DNA from: Swaminathania salitolerans
GTDB taxonomy: Bacteria > Pseudomonadota > Alphaproteobacteria > Acetobacterales > Acetobacteraceae
Assembly (NCBI RefSeq): GCF_025994315.1
Contig: NZ_BAQE01000032.1
Length of the DNA: 64,000 nucleotides
Direction: 5' to 3' (one strand)
Position numbers and translations under genes: made by a program
Notes under the pieces: model-generated
Told to the model about the DNA's origin: nothing
The model's database searches: none
The model's input: only the letters and a program-made list of their open reading frames with translations
Shown: piece after piece, positions 1 to 9,613 of the stretch
Layout of the letters: each line of letters starts with the position of its first letter
Numbering within the stretch: the first letter of the stretch is position 1

Positions 1-2
1 TC

Positions 3-749
3 GAGCCGGGAGACGCCGTGTACACCCGCGACGGCCAGCACGGTCAGCCGCTCGAGACCCTGCCCCAGATGCCGGCCTATCACCTGCGTCGTCCCGATGG
101 CGATGGCATCACGCTGATCAATATCGGCGTCGGCCCGTCCAATGCGAAGACCATCACCGATCATCTGGCGGTGCTGCGTCCGCATTGCTGGCTGATGGTG
201 GGTCACTGCGCCGGGCTGCGGCGCACGCAGCTTCTGGGCGATTACGTGCTGGCGCACGGCTATGTGCGCGACGATCACGTGCTCGATGACGATCTGCCGA
301 CCTGGGTTCCCGTCCCGCCGATCGCCGAGGTTCAGGTCGCGCTCCAGGAAGCCATGCAGGCGGTGACCGGTCTCGAGGAGCGGGACATAAAGACCCGGTT
401 GCGCACCGGCACCGTTCTTACGACGGATAACCGGAACTGGGAGCTGCGCCTGCGTTCCCTTTTCACCCAGATCAACATGAGCCGCTCGATCGCGGTGGAC
501 ATGGAATCGGCCACCATCGCAGCCAATGGGTTCCGTTTCCGCGTGCCGTACGGAACCTTGCTCTGCGTATCCGACAAGCCGCTCCATGGCGAACTGAAGC
601 TCAGAGGCATGGCAAACGCCTTCTACAGGGAGCGTGTCAGCCAGCATCTCATGGTAGGGATCGAGACGATGAGGCTGCTCAGACTGCGCGGGGTGGACAG
701 TCTGCATTCGCGCAAGCTGCGCGGCTTCGACGAGCCGGCTTTTCGATAG
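3..749 (+). CDS. amn: AMP nucleosidase, 5'-truncated by window edge
   Basis: Hydrolyses AMP to adenine and ribose 5-phosphate in purine salvage (cytosol). The frame is open from the window edge, so the N-terminal regulatory part is missing. The visible 248 residues are the C-terminal nucleoside-phosphorylase-fold domain: INIGVGPSNAKTITDHLA, then MVGHCAGLRR, then SIAVDMESATIAANG followed by LLCVSDKPLHGE, where the Met-Glu pair and the Asp correspond to ribose- and base-binding positions of the family. The end LHSRKLRGFDEPAFR is typical of bacterial Amn. The next gene follows in the same direction after about 120 bp. Confidence 0.9.
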   Translation, partial: EPGDAVYTRDGQHGQPLETLPQMPAYHLRRPDGDGITLINIGVGPSNAKTITDHLAVLRPHCWLMVGHCAGLRRTQLLGDYVLAHGYVRDDHVLDDDLPTWVPVPPIAEVQVALQEAMQAVTGLEERDIKTRLRTGTVLTTDNRNWELRLRSLFTQINMSRSIAVDMESATIAANGFRFRVPYGTLLCVSDKPLHGELKLRGMANAFYRERVSQHLMVGIETMRLLRLRGVDSLHSRKLRGFDEPAFR

Positions 750-872
750 GCGCATGAAAAGCCATCCCGGGGGGCGAGGAAGCCGGATGATACCCAAGAG
801 ACCTCCGGTCGAGCCCTTTCGGGACGCAGCCGCGCTTCCAGGAACCGCTCCCCCGACCCATACCGGAAACCC

Positions 873-2690
873 ATGACAGGAAGGACGCCCGCATTCATGG
901 CACAGAACGATTTGGCCGCATTGCCGCGCTGGGATCTCTCCGATCTCTATGACGGGCTCGAGGATCCGGCGATCGAACGCGATCTCGCGCAATGCGAGGA
1001 AGAGGCCCGCGCCTTTTCAGGACGATGGAAGGGCCGTCTGACTGCCGCCTCCGCGCAGGATCTGGACGCTTCCATCGCCGGTTACGAGCGCATCGACCAG
1101 CGCATGGGGCGACTTGCGGCATTCGCGCAGCTCAGCTTTGCCGCCCGGACGAGCGACGCCGCAACCGGGCGCTTTTCCCAGGGTATGACCGAACGTCTGA
1201 CGGAGATCTCCTCCCATCTCCTCTTTTTCACGCTCGAGCTGAACCGTATCGGCGACGAGGATCTCGCTGCCCGCGTGCAGGATCCGGCCTTGTCCCGCTG
1301 GGCACCCTTCCTGCGCGATTTGCGGGTCTGGCGCCCCTATCAGCTCTCCGACGAGGTCGAGCAGGTTCTGGTCGAGAAATCCGTGACGGGGCGCGCCTCG
1401 TGGAATCGCCTTTTCGACGAGACGATGGCCTCCCTCACCGTGACGCTCGAAGGGGAGGAGCGCCCTCTGGGCGATGCGCTCGACCAGCTCTCCAGCCCGG
1501 ATCGGGAGAAGCGTCGTCTCGCGGCGGGTGAGGTCAGCCGTGTTCTCGGGGCCAATCAGCGCCTGCTCGTTCTGATCACCAATACCCTCGCCAAGGACAA
1601 GGCCATCGAGGACGGAATGCGGGGTTTCTCCCGCCCCTGTTCGAGCCGCAACCGGGCGAATATGGTGGAAGATGAGGTCGTCGATGCGCTGGTTGCTGCC
1701 GTCGATGCCGATTACGCGCGTCTCGCGCATCGCTATTACACGCTCAAGGCCGGATGGCTCGGGCTGGAGACGCTCGAGCACTGGGATCGCAATGCCCCCC
1801 TGCCGGGAGACGATGACAGATCGATCCCGTGGGACGAGGCGAAATCCGTGGTTCGCGATGCCTATACGCGCTTCGACCCGCGTCTCGGCGCTCTGGTCGG
1901 TGCGTTCATGGATCGCGACTGGATCGATGTCCCTCCCGTGCCGGGCAAGTCTTCCGGGGCCTTCGCCCATCCTGTGACGCCCGACGTTCATCCCTATATT
2001 CTGCTGAACTATCACGGTCGCACGCGCGACGTGATGACGCTCGCCCATGAGCTCGGTCACGGTGCGCATCAGATACTGGCTGCAAAGCAGGGCTATCTTC
2101 AGTCCTCGACACCACTCACCCTTGCCGAGACCGCATCGGTCTTCGGAGAGATGCTGACCTTTCGCGCGCTTCTGGACTCAGAGACCGATCCCGCCCGCCG
2201 TCGCACCATGCTCGCCGGCAAGGTCGAGGATATGCTGAATACCGTGGTGCGCCAGGTGGCCTTCTATCAGTTCGAGACGAAGGTTCATGACGAAAGGCGC
2301 CACGGAGAACTCTCTCCGGAGCGACTGGGAGAAATCTGGCGGGACGTGCAGACACGCAGCCTCGGACCAGCATTTTCCTTCACGCCCGATTACGATATCT
2401 ACTGGTCGTATGTGCCGCATTTCATCCATGCGCCTTTCTACGTTTACGCCTACGCATTCGGGGATTGTCTGGTGAACGCGCTCTATGGCGTCTATGAAAG
2501 CGGAACAGCGGGCTTCCAGGATCGTTATATCGCCATGCTCGAAGCCGGAGGAACGAAGCGCCATGCGGAGCTTCTCGAACCCTTCGGGCTGGATGCCACC
2601 GATCCGGGGTTCTGGCGCAAGGGGCTGGATGTCATTTCGGGTTTCATTGACGAGCTCGAAGCTCAGGATAAACAGGACAAGACGGCTTAA
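873..2690 (+). CDS. pepF: M3 family oligoendopeptidase F-like metallopeptidase
   Basis: Cytosolic zinc peptidase expected to cut short oligopeptides. The 605-residue length fits the PepF/M3B family. The N-terminus LPRWDLSDLYDGLEDP is the family opening. The active-site helix LAHELGHGAHQIL near residue 390 supplies the HExxH zinc ligands and catalytic Glu, and the third ligand Glu lies in the following LAETASVFGEM. ATG 873 has only a weak GGAA upstream. A second in-frame ATG at 897 follows AGGAAGG but at 12 bases, so the start is uncertain by 8 codons. The stop is 3 bases before the UbiB-like gene, so the two are probably co-transcribed. Confidence 0.92.
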   Translation: MTGRTPAFMAQNDLAALPRWDLSDLYDGLEDPAIERDLAQCEEEARAFSGRWKGRLTAASAQDLDASIAGYERIDQRMGRLAAFAQLSFAARTSDAATGRFSQGMTERLTEISSHLLFFTLELNRIGDEDLAARVQDPALSRWAPFLRDLRVWRPYQLSDEVEQVLVEKSVTGRASWNRLFDETMASLTVTLEGEERPLGDALDQLSSPDREKRRLAAGEVSRVLGANQRLLVLITNTLAKDKAIEDGMRGFSRPCSSRNRANMVEDEVVDALVAAVDADYARLAHRYYTLKAGWLGLETLEHWDRNAPLPGDDDRSIPWDEAKSVVRDAYTRFDPRLGALVGAFMDRDWIDVPPVPGKSSGAFAHPVTPDVHPYILLNYHGRTRDVMTLAHELGHGAHQILAAKQGYLQSSTPLTLAETASVFGEMLTFRALLDSETDPARRRTMLAGKVEDMLNTVVRQVAFYQFETKVHDERRHGELSPERLGEIWRDVQTRSLGPAFSFTPDYDIYWSYVPHFIHAPFYVYAYAFGDCLVNALYGVYESGTAGFQDRYIAMLEAGGTKRHAELLEPFGLDATDPGFWRKGLDVISGFIDELEAQDKQDKTA

Positions 2691-2693
2691 GCG

Positions 2694-4061
2694 ATGACGA
2701 CCCCGAAAGATCTCGATCAGACCGGCCTTTTCGGCGAATTCAAACGGATGGCCCGCGCTTCCGGAACGGTGGGCGGCATCGCCACGCGGGTGATCGGCAA
2801 TCGTCTGGGTTTCAAGTCCAATCAGGCCATTCATGCCAACGATCTGCGTGCCGCTCTGGGCGGGCTGAAAGGGCCCCTCATGAAGGGGGCGCAGATTCTC
2901 TCGACCATTCCGGGCGCGCTTCCGGAGGAATATGCGACCCAGCTTGCGGAGCTTCAGGCCAACGCCCCGCCCATGGCATGGAGTTTCGTGCGGCGTCGTA
3001 TGACGGCCGAGCTCGGCCCGAACTGGGAGCGGCGTTTCCGGTCTTTCTCGCATCAGGCTGTGGCCGCTGCCAGTCTCGGCCAGGTGCACCGCGCGACCAC
3101 CGCGACGGGCGAGGATGTGGCGTGCAAACTGCAATATCCCGACATGAACGCGGCGGTGGAATCCGATCTCCGCCAGTTCCGTGTCGTGGTCGGGCTGGTC
3201 CAGCAATTCCTCCCTGCGATCAAGCAGGACGAGGTGGTGCGCGAGCTCGAGGAGCGCCTGAGAGAGGAGCTCGATTACGAGCGCGAGGCGTCGCATATGC
3301 GGCTTTATCGCGCGATGCTCGGCCATATTCCCGAAGTCACGATTCCTCTGCCGGTCGAGGCGCTTTCGACCCGCCGGCTCCTGACCATGGAATGGGTGAC
3401 AGGAAGGGGGATCCAGAAGATCCTGGACGCCAATCCCTCGCAGGAAGAGCGCAATGCCATTGCGACCGCGCTCTTCAAGGCGTGGTACACGCCGGTCTAT
3501 CGTTACGGGATCATCCATGGCGATCCGCATATGGGCAATTTCACGATCCGGCCCGACTGGGGGCTGAACCTGCTCGATTTCGGGGCCATCCGCATTTTCC
3601 CCGCCCATTTCATCAAGGGCATTATCGATCTCTTCAACGCCCTGCGCGACAATGACGAGGACATGGCCTTCGCGGCCTATGAGGCATGGGGGTTCAAGGG
3701 ACTCTCGCGCGATACCGCGGCCGTTCTCAACGAATGGGCGCGCTTCATCTACGGCCCTCTCATGGACGACCGGGAGCGTTTCATACAGGAAAGCGACGAC
3801 CCCAATTTCGGCCGCGACATTGCCGAGCGGGTCTATGAGGGACTCAAGCGCACGGGTGGCGTCAGACCGTCGCGGGAATTCGTTCTCGTCGATCGGTCCG
3901 CGATCGGGCTCGGCAGCGTGTTCCTGCGTCTCAGGGCGAAGCTCAACTGGCACCGCCTCTTTCAGGATCTCATCAGGGATTTCGACGAGACCGCTCTGGC
4001 AGAACGCCAGAAAGCCGCGCTCGCCGAGGCGCGCGTTCCGCCACCGCTCCAGGGACTTTAG
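2694..4061 (+). CDS. ABC1/UbiB family atypical kinase-like protein (AarF domain)
   Basis: A 455-residue member of the ABC1/ADCK/UbiB atypical kinase family, often linked to ubiquinone biosynthesis or lipid homeostasis. The family's KxGQ signature appears as LMKGAQILSTIPGALP near residue 62, followed by the Ala-rich loop AAASLGQVHRA and the ATP-site lysine in VACKLQYP. The catalytic loop is HGDPHMGNF and the metal-binding motif is LLDFGAIR. It has no C-terminal membrane anchor like that of UbiB, so it resembles the shorter soluble 'AarF domain' proteins. It lies 3 bases after the M3 peptidase. The specific substrate is unknown. Confidence 0.88.
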   Translation: MTTPKDLDQTGLFGEFKRMARASGTVGGIATRVIGNRLGFKSNQAIHANDLRAALGGLKGPLMKGAQILSTIPGALPEEYATQLAELQANAPPMAWSFVRRRMTAELGPNWERRFRSFSHQAVAAASLGQVHRATTATGEDVACKLQYPDMNAAVESDLRQFRVVVGLVQQFLPAIKQDEVVRELEERLREELDYEREASHMRLYRAMLGHIPEVTIPLPVEALSTRRLLTMEWVTGRGIQKILDANPSQEERNAIATALFKAWYTPVYRYGIIHGDPHMGNFTIRPDWGLNLLDFGAIRIFPAHFIKGIIDLFNALRDNDEDMAFAAYEAWGFKGLSRDTAAVLNEWARFIYGPLMDDRERFIQESDDPNFGRDIAERVYEGLKRTGGVRPSREFVLVDRSAIGLGSVFLRLRAKLNWHRLFQDLIRDFDETALAERQKAALAEARVPPPLQGL

Positions 4062-4746
4062 GCGCCAGCGCCCGGGTTCTTTTCCATCGATGTTATGGAT
4101 GAAGAGCCCGGTTCCATCGTGTCGAGAGGGCTGGTCCGCCCGAACGGACCCCACGGTGCAGCCGGAGCGAAACGAAGCAGGAATACTCAGCTGAGGGAAC
4201 CCTCCGGCATCCAGCCGCAGGGCTTCGTCAAGGGCGCTAGTCTACCGGATTTGTAACGATATCCGGCAGATCTTTCTGACCAGAGATTCGTTCATGATGA
4301 CCTGCTCCGAGTATATCTCGGTTCAGACAATGAAATTACCTCTCTTCAACCACATCCTGTCACATCGTACTGTGTCGAGAGCAGCTCCGCTGCCTACAGA
4401 TTCGGTCTGAACGGTTCGATGCTATCGGCATGTGCAGTTCGGAATACTGGATCTCCGGACAATCCCCCATATGCGACGACTGATAAGCCTCATCTCGCAG
4501 GAGGATATCATATTGTCACCTTCCGATATGACGACAATCACCTATTGTCCATCTATCAGGGGGAAAATGGCTGGGGTCTATAGTAGAAATAATTTAGAAT
4601 TATTATCAATAAAATATTTGAATATCTCTATTTTCCTGACCGTTGCGGCAGAAATAAGGAATAACTGTATTTTTACTTCTATTCTAGGAAAATAGACATT
4701 CTCCTGATGTGTGTCTTTGCCAATTTCTTCTTCTGGTAGGATTCGC
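4062..4746. other. Long non-coding spacer with AT-rich block
   Basis: There is no convincing gene in these 685 bases. Just after the UbiB-like gene, an imperfect stem (CCGGGTTCTT at 4073 pairing with AAGAGCCCGG near 4103) could be a terminator. From about 4540 to 4700 the sequence turns strikingly AT-rich (runs such as AATAATTTAGAATTATTATC) compared with the flanks. It probably holds the promoter of the following large gene and may mark imported DNA. An 87-codon open frame here (4432-4695) looks accidental. Confidence 0.5.
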
Positions 4747-7278
4747 ATGTCAGATTTTTTTTCGGTTTTGCCCTCCGCCAATCGTTCGGTCGAGGAAGTG
4801 CTTGCCATTGGCGAGAAGGGAGGCGGTTTCGCGACCGAGCCGGTTTCCGGATCAGCGATCGTGCAGGAAACTGGGGCGTCGCACGAGATCGTCGCACCGG
4901 GGAGTGCGGCCGATCAGCTTGTGGCCCTCCAGATCAGAGATCTCGCAAATGAAGCGGTCACGCCAAGCCCCGGCGTCTCTCGTCATGACCCTTTGGCGTC
5001 TTCAACTCCGGAAACGATAGGCCAGTCATTCGATCGGGCAGGCAACGCTGCGGCGAGCGTTCTCGCGGTAGAGGCCAAGGGGATCGGAGCAACACAGGAT
5101 GCAGGAACCGGACTTCCTCAATTGCAATTCCTTAGCGATGAAACAGTGCTCAGGACTGCGCCAGCACCGTTCATACTGGATTTGAGAGGGCGTCTGGGCG
5201 AGATGATTTCTTCGGTTCAGGGACGCGCCGTCAGCATATCCGATGATGCATGGATCGGGACTCAGCAGGGCTCCATCGAGCGAGGTGAGAAAACTGAGTT
5301 GCAGGTGCGGCAGGAGCTTGCACGATGGTCTGCACAGCGCGGGATTTACGATCAGACTTTCCGGGATGTGTACGGATTCGATCCGGTGGGCGGAGATCGC
5401 GATTATGCGGCTGTCAGGATTGGAGATGGCTGGTCGATACGGGATTATCGCTGGAACGAAGCGCACTCCGAACGGGGGCTGTCGAATCTGCAGACCCTTG
5501 TGCCGCGGATCATGGGACGATCCTTCCAGTCTGGAGATAACCCATGGCGCGACAGAACAGCAGATGCGATCGGGTCCGCCAACCTCACTTTCTCACGTGC
5601 GCGCCACGATCTGGCTTTCTATCCCCAAACCTACGATCGAGTGAAAAACGCCCTCTACCCGTCCGTTCTCAATCGTATTGGTGATGAGGGCGGAGTGAAG
5701 ACGGCCCAGAACGATCTTGCAAACGGTATCGATTGGGAAACGCTCCGGCGCAGGCTGGCGTCCTCTACCGAGGCCTATAATCGGATCAAAAACGACCTTT
5801 ATCCTTCCGTTCTCAATCGTGCAGGCGACGAAGGCGGAGTGAAGTCAGCTCAAGGCGATCTTGCGCGTGGTGAGAGCTGGGAGGGAGTCCGCCGACGGAT
5901 GGCATTTTCTACCGAGGCCTATAACCGGATCAGGAACGAACTCTATCCCGCCATTCTCGATCGAACGGGCGATGAAGGTGGCGTGAAAACAGCGCAGAAC
6001 GATCTTGCGAGAGGTGTTGATTGGGGAAAACTCCGGCGCCGCATCGCCTTTTCCGATGAGGCCTATAACCGGATCAGGAACGGACTCTATCCTGCGACAC
6101 TCGATCGCCTGGGAGATGAAGGAGGTGTCCGCAACGCACAGAATGCCCTGGCTAACGGAAAGAGCTTTTCAGAGATCCGGCGAGACAAGGCCTTCTCCGA
6201 AGAAGCGCGCAACACTATCTTGCGGCTTGGCGGAGCAGCGCTCGGGCGACCATTGTCCCAGGCTGAGCTTTTGACTTATCAGAATGAACTTGCGGACGGC
6301 AGAACGCTCGAGGATTTGCACAAGTGTGGCTTCAGGCCCATCGTCTCGATTGTTTTCTCGAATCCCAGCGTAGATGGCCCAAATCTCAAGATGAATACTC
6401 AGGGGATTTTGAATGGGCAACCGGAGTTTTATGATCGGTACACCACCTTGGATGGTGGCGTTTCGTCCGACTGGGGCGTGGTGCAGTGGAGTGGACAAAC
6501 CCCTCTGACGCCTGATGCTGGTAAGGCATCGCAGGTCTGGGATAAGAATTATGGTACGTCGATAGGACATTGGAGCCAGGGATCGGCGACATCCGAGCTA
6601 GGCAGAACAGAATTCAACGTCTTTCGAGACCCGGCTGACGGTCACTATGTCTATCAGATGGCTGCCCAGGGCGGCGAATTGCTGGACGTTCAGATAGCGA
6701 CCCTCGGAACGCAAGACCTCAATCTTTCCTTCGATCATCAGGTAACGGCGTCTCTTGTTCAGGGTGTGTCCGGTTATCGCGGAAACACAGGAACGTATCA
6801 GGCAGGAGTTAATTTCACGATAAACTATAAGACAAAAAATTTGAGTTTCGGTTTGTTTCTACAATTCGAGTCAATAGATTATACCGGCGATCCAGATGGC
6901 TATTTCTATCTTCCTCAAACTCTGGGTGGAAGTATATTCAACGTGTTTGGGCCAACGGCCGATTACATCAATCCGCTCAGGAGCGAGAATGACGGTGTCA
7001 TGTACAAGACGACCATAGATGTTAATACGGGCCTCATGCGAGCCATAAACGCGCTGAGAGGAATGTATCGAGACCTCCCAGCGGAGATAACCGATCTCCG
7101 GAACTGGTATCTCGATGGATGCTATATCGGAGTGGAAACAATAGGGTCAGGACAAATTTCTGATGTGACCGGATATTACAATGTGAAGGATCCGGTCGTT
7201 TCCTACGATCGTCATACGAATGTCTCGTTCTCTGAGTCATGTTACGAAAAGAAAGTCGTGACCATGACGAAAGCCTGA
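4747..7278 (+). CDS. Large protein with tandem 48-residue DUF4214-like repeats, function unknown
   Basis: 843 residues starting at ATG 4747, chosen because GGTAGG lies 6 bases upstream. There is no obvious signal peptide. An N-terminal Ala/Gly/Glu-rich region is followed by four very similar repeats and a fifth diverged one (residues about 296-535). Each has the pattern AYNRIRNxLYPxxLDRxGDEGGVxxAQNDLA, which resembles the DUF4214 motif (LYxxxLgRxpDxxGlxyW) found in secreted or surface proteins. The C-terminal 290 residues are rich in aromatic and beta-prone sequence (for example YQAGVNFTINYKTKNLSFGL), are not recognised, and hold two late Cys. A stand-alone gene in an AT-rich context, so possibly acquired. 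Role unknown; an exported or surface protein is a guess. Confidence 0.75.
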   Translation: MSDFFSVLPSANRSVEEVLAIGEKGGGFATEPVSGSAIVQETGASHEIVAPGSAADQLVALQIRDLANEAVTPSPGVSRHDPLASSTPETIGQSFDRAGNAAASVLAVEAKGIGATQDAGTGLPQLQFLSDETVLRTAPAPFILDLRGRLGEMISSVQGRAVSISDDAWIGTQQGSIERGEKTELQVRQELARWSAQRGIYDQTFRDVYGFDPVGGDRDYAAVRIGDGWSIRDYRWNEAHSERGLSNLQTLVPRIMGRSFQSGDNPWRDRTADAIGSANLTFSRARHDLAFYPQTYDRVKNALYPSVLNRIGDEGGVKTAQNDLANGIDWETLRRRLASSTEAYNRIKNDLYPSVLNRAGDEGGVKSAQGDLARGESWEGVRRRMAFSTEAYNRIRNELYPAILDRTGDEGGVKTAQNDLARGVDWGKLRRRIAFSDEAYNRIRNGLYPATLDRLGDEGGVRNAQNALANGKSFSEIRRDKAFSEEARNTILRLGGAALGRPLSQAELLTYQNELADGRTLEDLHKCGFRPIVSIVFSNPSVDGPNLKMNTQGILNGQPEFYDRYTTLDGGVSSDWGVVQWSGQTPLTPDAGKASQVWDKNYGTSIGHWSQGSATSELGRTEFNVFRDPADGHYVYQMAAQGGELLDVQIATLGTQDLNLSFDHQVTASLVQGVSGYRGNTGTYQAGVNFTINYKTKNLSFGLFLQFESIDYTGDPDGYFYLPQTLGGSIFNVFGPTADYINPLRSENDGVMYKTTIDVNTGLMRAINALRGMYRDLPAEITDLRNWYLDGCYIGVETIGSGQISDVTGYYNVKDPVVSYDRHTNVSFSESCYEKKVVTMTKA
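5632..6207 (+). repeat. Four tandem 144-bp (48-codon) in-frame repeats
   Basis: The Tyr codon of the unit start falls at 5632, 5776, 5920 and 6064, exactly 144 bases apart. A fifth, degraded unit begins at 6208 (EARNTILRLGG). The units share most residues but differ at many synonymous sites, so this is an old intragenic duplication, not a recent slippage array. Confidence 0.9.
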
Positions 7279-7304
7279 GAGGCGGCATGCCCGTAGCGAC
7301 GAGG

Positions 7305-7328
7305 GATGACGGGATATCGCCCGTCATC
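7305..7328. terminator. Candidate transcription terminator hairpin
   Basis: GATGACGGG (7305-7313) and CCCGTCATC (7320-7328) form a perfect 9-bp stem with a 6-base loop, 27 bases after the stop of the repeat protein. No T-run follows, so intrinsic termination is not assured. Confidence 0.45.
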
Positions 7329-7449
7329 GCGAGAGAACGAGGCAGTGATTTTCCTCCCCGCAGACGGAAGGATGAAAGACAGACTGTCGAGGGATGCTCC
7401 GGGCCCGCAGCCCTGGTTCGCGGCGAAGCGATAGGACTACGGCGCCGGA

Positions 7450-7665
7450 GTGCCGATTGCGTGGGAAGGGTGGTTGTTGCTGATCGGCCTTCTCGTATTT
7501 GCGATGCTGCCGGTCATCGTCTCGGTCCTGTTCCACCCCGCGCGTCCCGACCTCGTCTTCGCAGGGTGTTTCGCTTGCGGGATCGGTGGCATCCTCTGCA
7601 TGGTCCCGCTGGTCAGGAATCGGACCAGGGAAGGATGGCGCTGGCGCTGGGGAAATCCGCTCTGA
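7450..7665 (+). CDS. Small two-segment membrane protein, unknown
   Basis: A 71-codon frame beginning at GTG (MPIAWEGWLLLIGLLV). It encodes two hydrophobic helices, about residues 7-27 and 35-53, then a basic and Trp-rich tail (RNRTREGWRWRWGNPL). The amphipathic layout and positive C-terminus look like a real small inner-membrane protein. The start lacks a good ribosome-binding site (AGGA lies 13 bases upstream), and I do not recognise a family. Confidence 0.45.
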   Translation: MPIAWEGWLLLIGLLVFAMLPVIVSVLFHPARPDLVFAGCFACGIGGILCMVPLVRNRTREGWRWRWGNPL

Positions 7666-7722
7666 GAGATGTGTCGCCCCGGCGGGATTTGCGATCCTGC
7701 AGCGCGGGCGATACCGGCAGGA

Positions 7723-9345
7723 TCATACGTGCAGGCCGGGCGCTTCCTGCCCGGTTGCTGCGACATAGTCGTGATAGCCGCCCTCGTAGCGATGCAGCCC
7801 CTCCGGAGTGACTTCCAGAACGCGATTGGACAAGGCGCCGAGAAAATGCCGGTCATGGGAGACGAACAGCATGGTGCCCTCGTAATTCGACAGGGCGCGG
7901 ATGAGCATTTCCTTCGTATCGATGTCCAGATGGTTGGTCGGCTCGTCGAGCACCAGGAAATTGGGCGGATCGAAGAGCATGAGCGCCATCACCAGACGCG
8001 CTTTCTCGCCGCCTGACAGGACGCTGACCTGTTTTTCGACATCGTCGCCGGAGAAGCCGAACCCCCCGGCAAGCGCCCGGAGCGATCCCTGCGCCGCCAG
8101 AGGAAACGCGCTTTCAAGCGTTTCGAACACTGTCTTGCCGCCTTCGAGCAGATCCATGGCGTGCTGGGCGAAGTATCCCGTCTTGACGCTCGCTCCGATG
8201 GTGACGCTACCCGAATCCGGCTCGCTCGCCCCGGCGACGAGTTTGAGCAGGGTCGATTTTCCGGCGCCGTTCACGCCCAGGATGCAGCAGCGTTCCTGTC
8301 GTCTGATGAGCAGATCGAGATTGTCGTAGATGACGCGCGTGCCATAGGCCTTCCTCACCTGTCTGAGCACGGCGACCGAATCTCCCGAACGCGGCGCGGG
8401 GGCGAAATCGAAGGAAAGCGTCTGTCGGCGGCGCGGCGGCTCGACGCGATCGATCTTGTCGAGTTTCTTGACCCGGCTCTGCACCTGCGCCGCATGCGAG
8501 GCGCGCGCCTTGAACCGCTCGATGAAGGCGATTTCCTTTGCCAGCATCGCCTGCTGGCGGTCGAACTGTGCCTGTTGCTGCTTTTCGTTGAGCGCTCTCT
8601 GCTGTTCGTAGAACTCGTAATCCCCGCTATATCCCGTCAGCGTCCCACCATCGATTTCGAGAATCCTGTTCACGACGCGATTCATGAAGGCGCGGTCATG
8701 CGACGTCATGAGAAGCGCTCCCTCATAGGATTTCAGAAACTGCTCGAGCCAGATCAGACTCTCGAGGTCGAGATGGTTGCTCGGCTCGTCGAGCAGCATG
8801 ACATCGGGTTGCATGAGCAGGATGCGGGCGAGGGCGACGCGCATCTTCCACCCGCCCGACAGCAACCCGACATCGCCCGCCATCATCTCCTGCGAAAAGC
8901 CCAGACCGTGAAGAACCTCCCGGGCGCGGCTGTCCAGAGCATAGCCGCCCAGCTCCTCGAAGCGGGCCTGGATATCGCCGAACCGCTCGAGAATCTCCTC
9001 CATCTGATCCAGCTTGTCCGGATCGCAGAGCGCTGCCTCCAGGGTCGCCAGCTCGTTCGCGATCCGTGCGACCTCGCCCGCGCCGTCCATGACCTCCGCC
9101 ACGACCGAGCGCCCGGCCATTTCGCCCACATCCTGGCTGAAGAACCCGATGGTGATGCCCCGATCGTGGAAAACCTGGCCCTCATCCGGCTCTTCCTGCT
9201 TCGTGACGAGGCGGAACAGGGTCGTCTTGCCGGCGCCGTTGGGGCCGACGAGACCGGTTTTCTCGCCTTTCTGGAGCGCGGCGCTGGCCTCTATGAAGAT
9301 GACGCGCTGACCGTTCTGCTTGCTGATCGAATCGAGACGGATCAT
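7723..9345 (-). CDS. ABC-F family ATPase (ribosome-associated type)
   Basis: A soluble 540-residue protein with two ABC cassettes and no membrane domain, the ABC-F layout of proteins that act on ribosomes (EttA/Uup/YbiT/YheS group). Cassette 1 has Walker A GPNGAGKTT, signature LLSGGWKMRVALA and Walker B MLLDEPSNHLD. Cassette 2 has GVNGAGKST, VLSGGEKARLVMA and LVLDEPTNHLD. The linker between them is long, charged and helical (NEKQQQAQFDRQQAMLAKE), as expected for the P-site tRNA-interaction motif. The start at 9345 (MIRLDSISKQNGQR) is preferred over an upstream ATG at 9402 because AGAGG sits just before it. The exact subfamily is not settled. Confidence 0.9.
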   Translation of the reverse strand: MIRLDSISKQNGQRVIFIEASAALQKGEKTGLVGPNGAGKTTLFRLVTKQEEPDEGQVFHDRGITIGFFSQDVGEMAGRSVVAEVMDGAGEVARIANELATLEAALCDPDKLDQMEEILERFGDIQARFEELGGYALDSRAREVLHGLGFSQEMMAGDVGLLSGGWKMRVALARILLMQPDVMLLDEPSNHLDLESLIWLEQFLKSYEGALLMTSHDRAFMNRVVNRILEIDGGTLTGYSGDYEFYEQQRALNEKQQQAQFDRQQAMLAKEIAFIERFKARASHAAQVQSRVKKLDKIDRVEPPRRRQTLSFDFAPAPRSGDSVAVLRQVRKAYGTRVIYDNLDLLIRRQERCCILGVNGAGKSTLLKLVAGASEPDSGSVTIGASVKTGYFAQHAMDLLEGGKTVFETLESAFPLAAQGSLRALAGGFGFSGDDVEKQVSVLSGGEKARLVMALMLFDPPNFLVLDEPTNHLDIDTKEMLIRALSNYEGTMLFVSHDRHFLGALSNRVLEVTPEGLHRYEGGYHDYVAATGQEAPGLHV

Positions 9346-9540
9346 GGAACCTCTGTAAGACGGGGAAGGGGCGGTGATACGGTTTCGTGTCCCTTCGTGC
9401 AATTCCGCCCCCGTCGGAGCGGCTACCCATGGAGTGCGCCTGACCCCGGAGGAAGGGCACCGGGGGGAGAAAGCCGTGTCGAGGCAGGGGCCTCCGGATA
9501 TGGGCCGAGGAGACGTTTCATGTCATGATCGAAATGCCGC

Positions 9541-9585
9541 CCGGGAAAGCGTCACCCGGGAAAACGCCACTCGGGAAAACGAAGA
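9541..9585. repeat. 15-bp tandem repeat, three copies, upstream of membrane gene
   Basis: Units CCGGGAAAGCGTCAC, CCGGGAAAACGCCAC and TCGGGAAAACGAAGA sit head to tail, 28 bases before the next start codon. One of a set of short arrays seen across the window. Confidence 0.8.
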
Positions 9586-9613
9586 ACCGAGGGCGAAGCG
9601 CGGGAGATGGAGC

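Noticed and set aside
2178..4154. Long open frame antisense to the M3 peptidase and UbiB-like genes
   Set aside because: It is the shadow of two well-supported genes in a GC-rich genome and its translation has no recognisable motif.
4432..4695. 87-codon frame in the AT-rich spacer
   Set aside because: No ribosome site, no recognisable domain, and an overlapping minus-strand frame of similar quality; probably accidental.
5632..6207. Possible CRISPR array from regular 144-bp spacing
   Set aside because: The repeats are protein-coding, diverged, and lack short conserved repeats with unique spacers.
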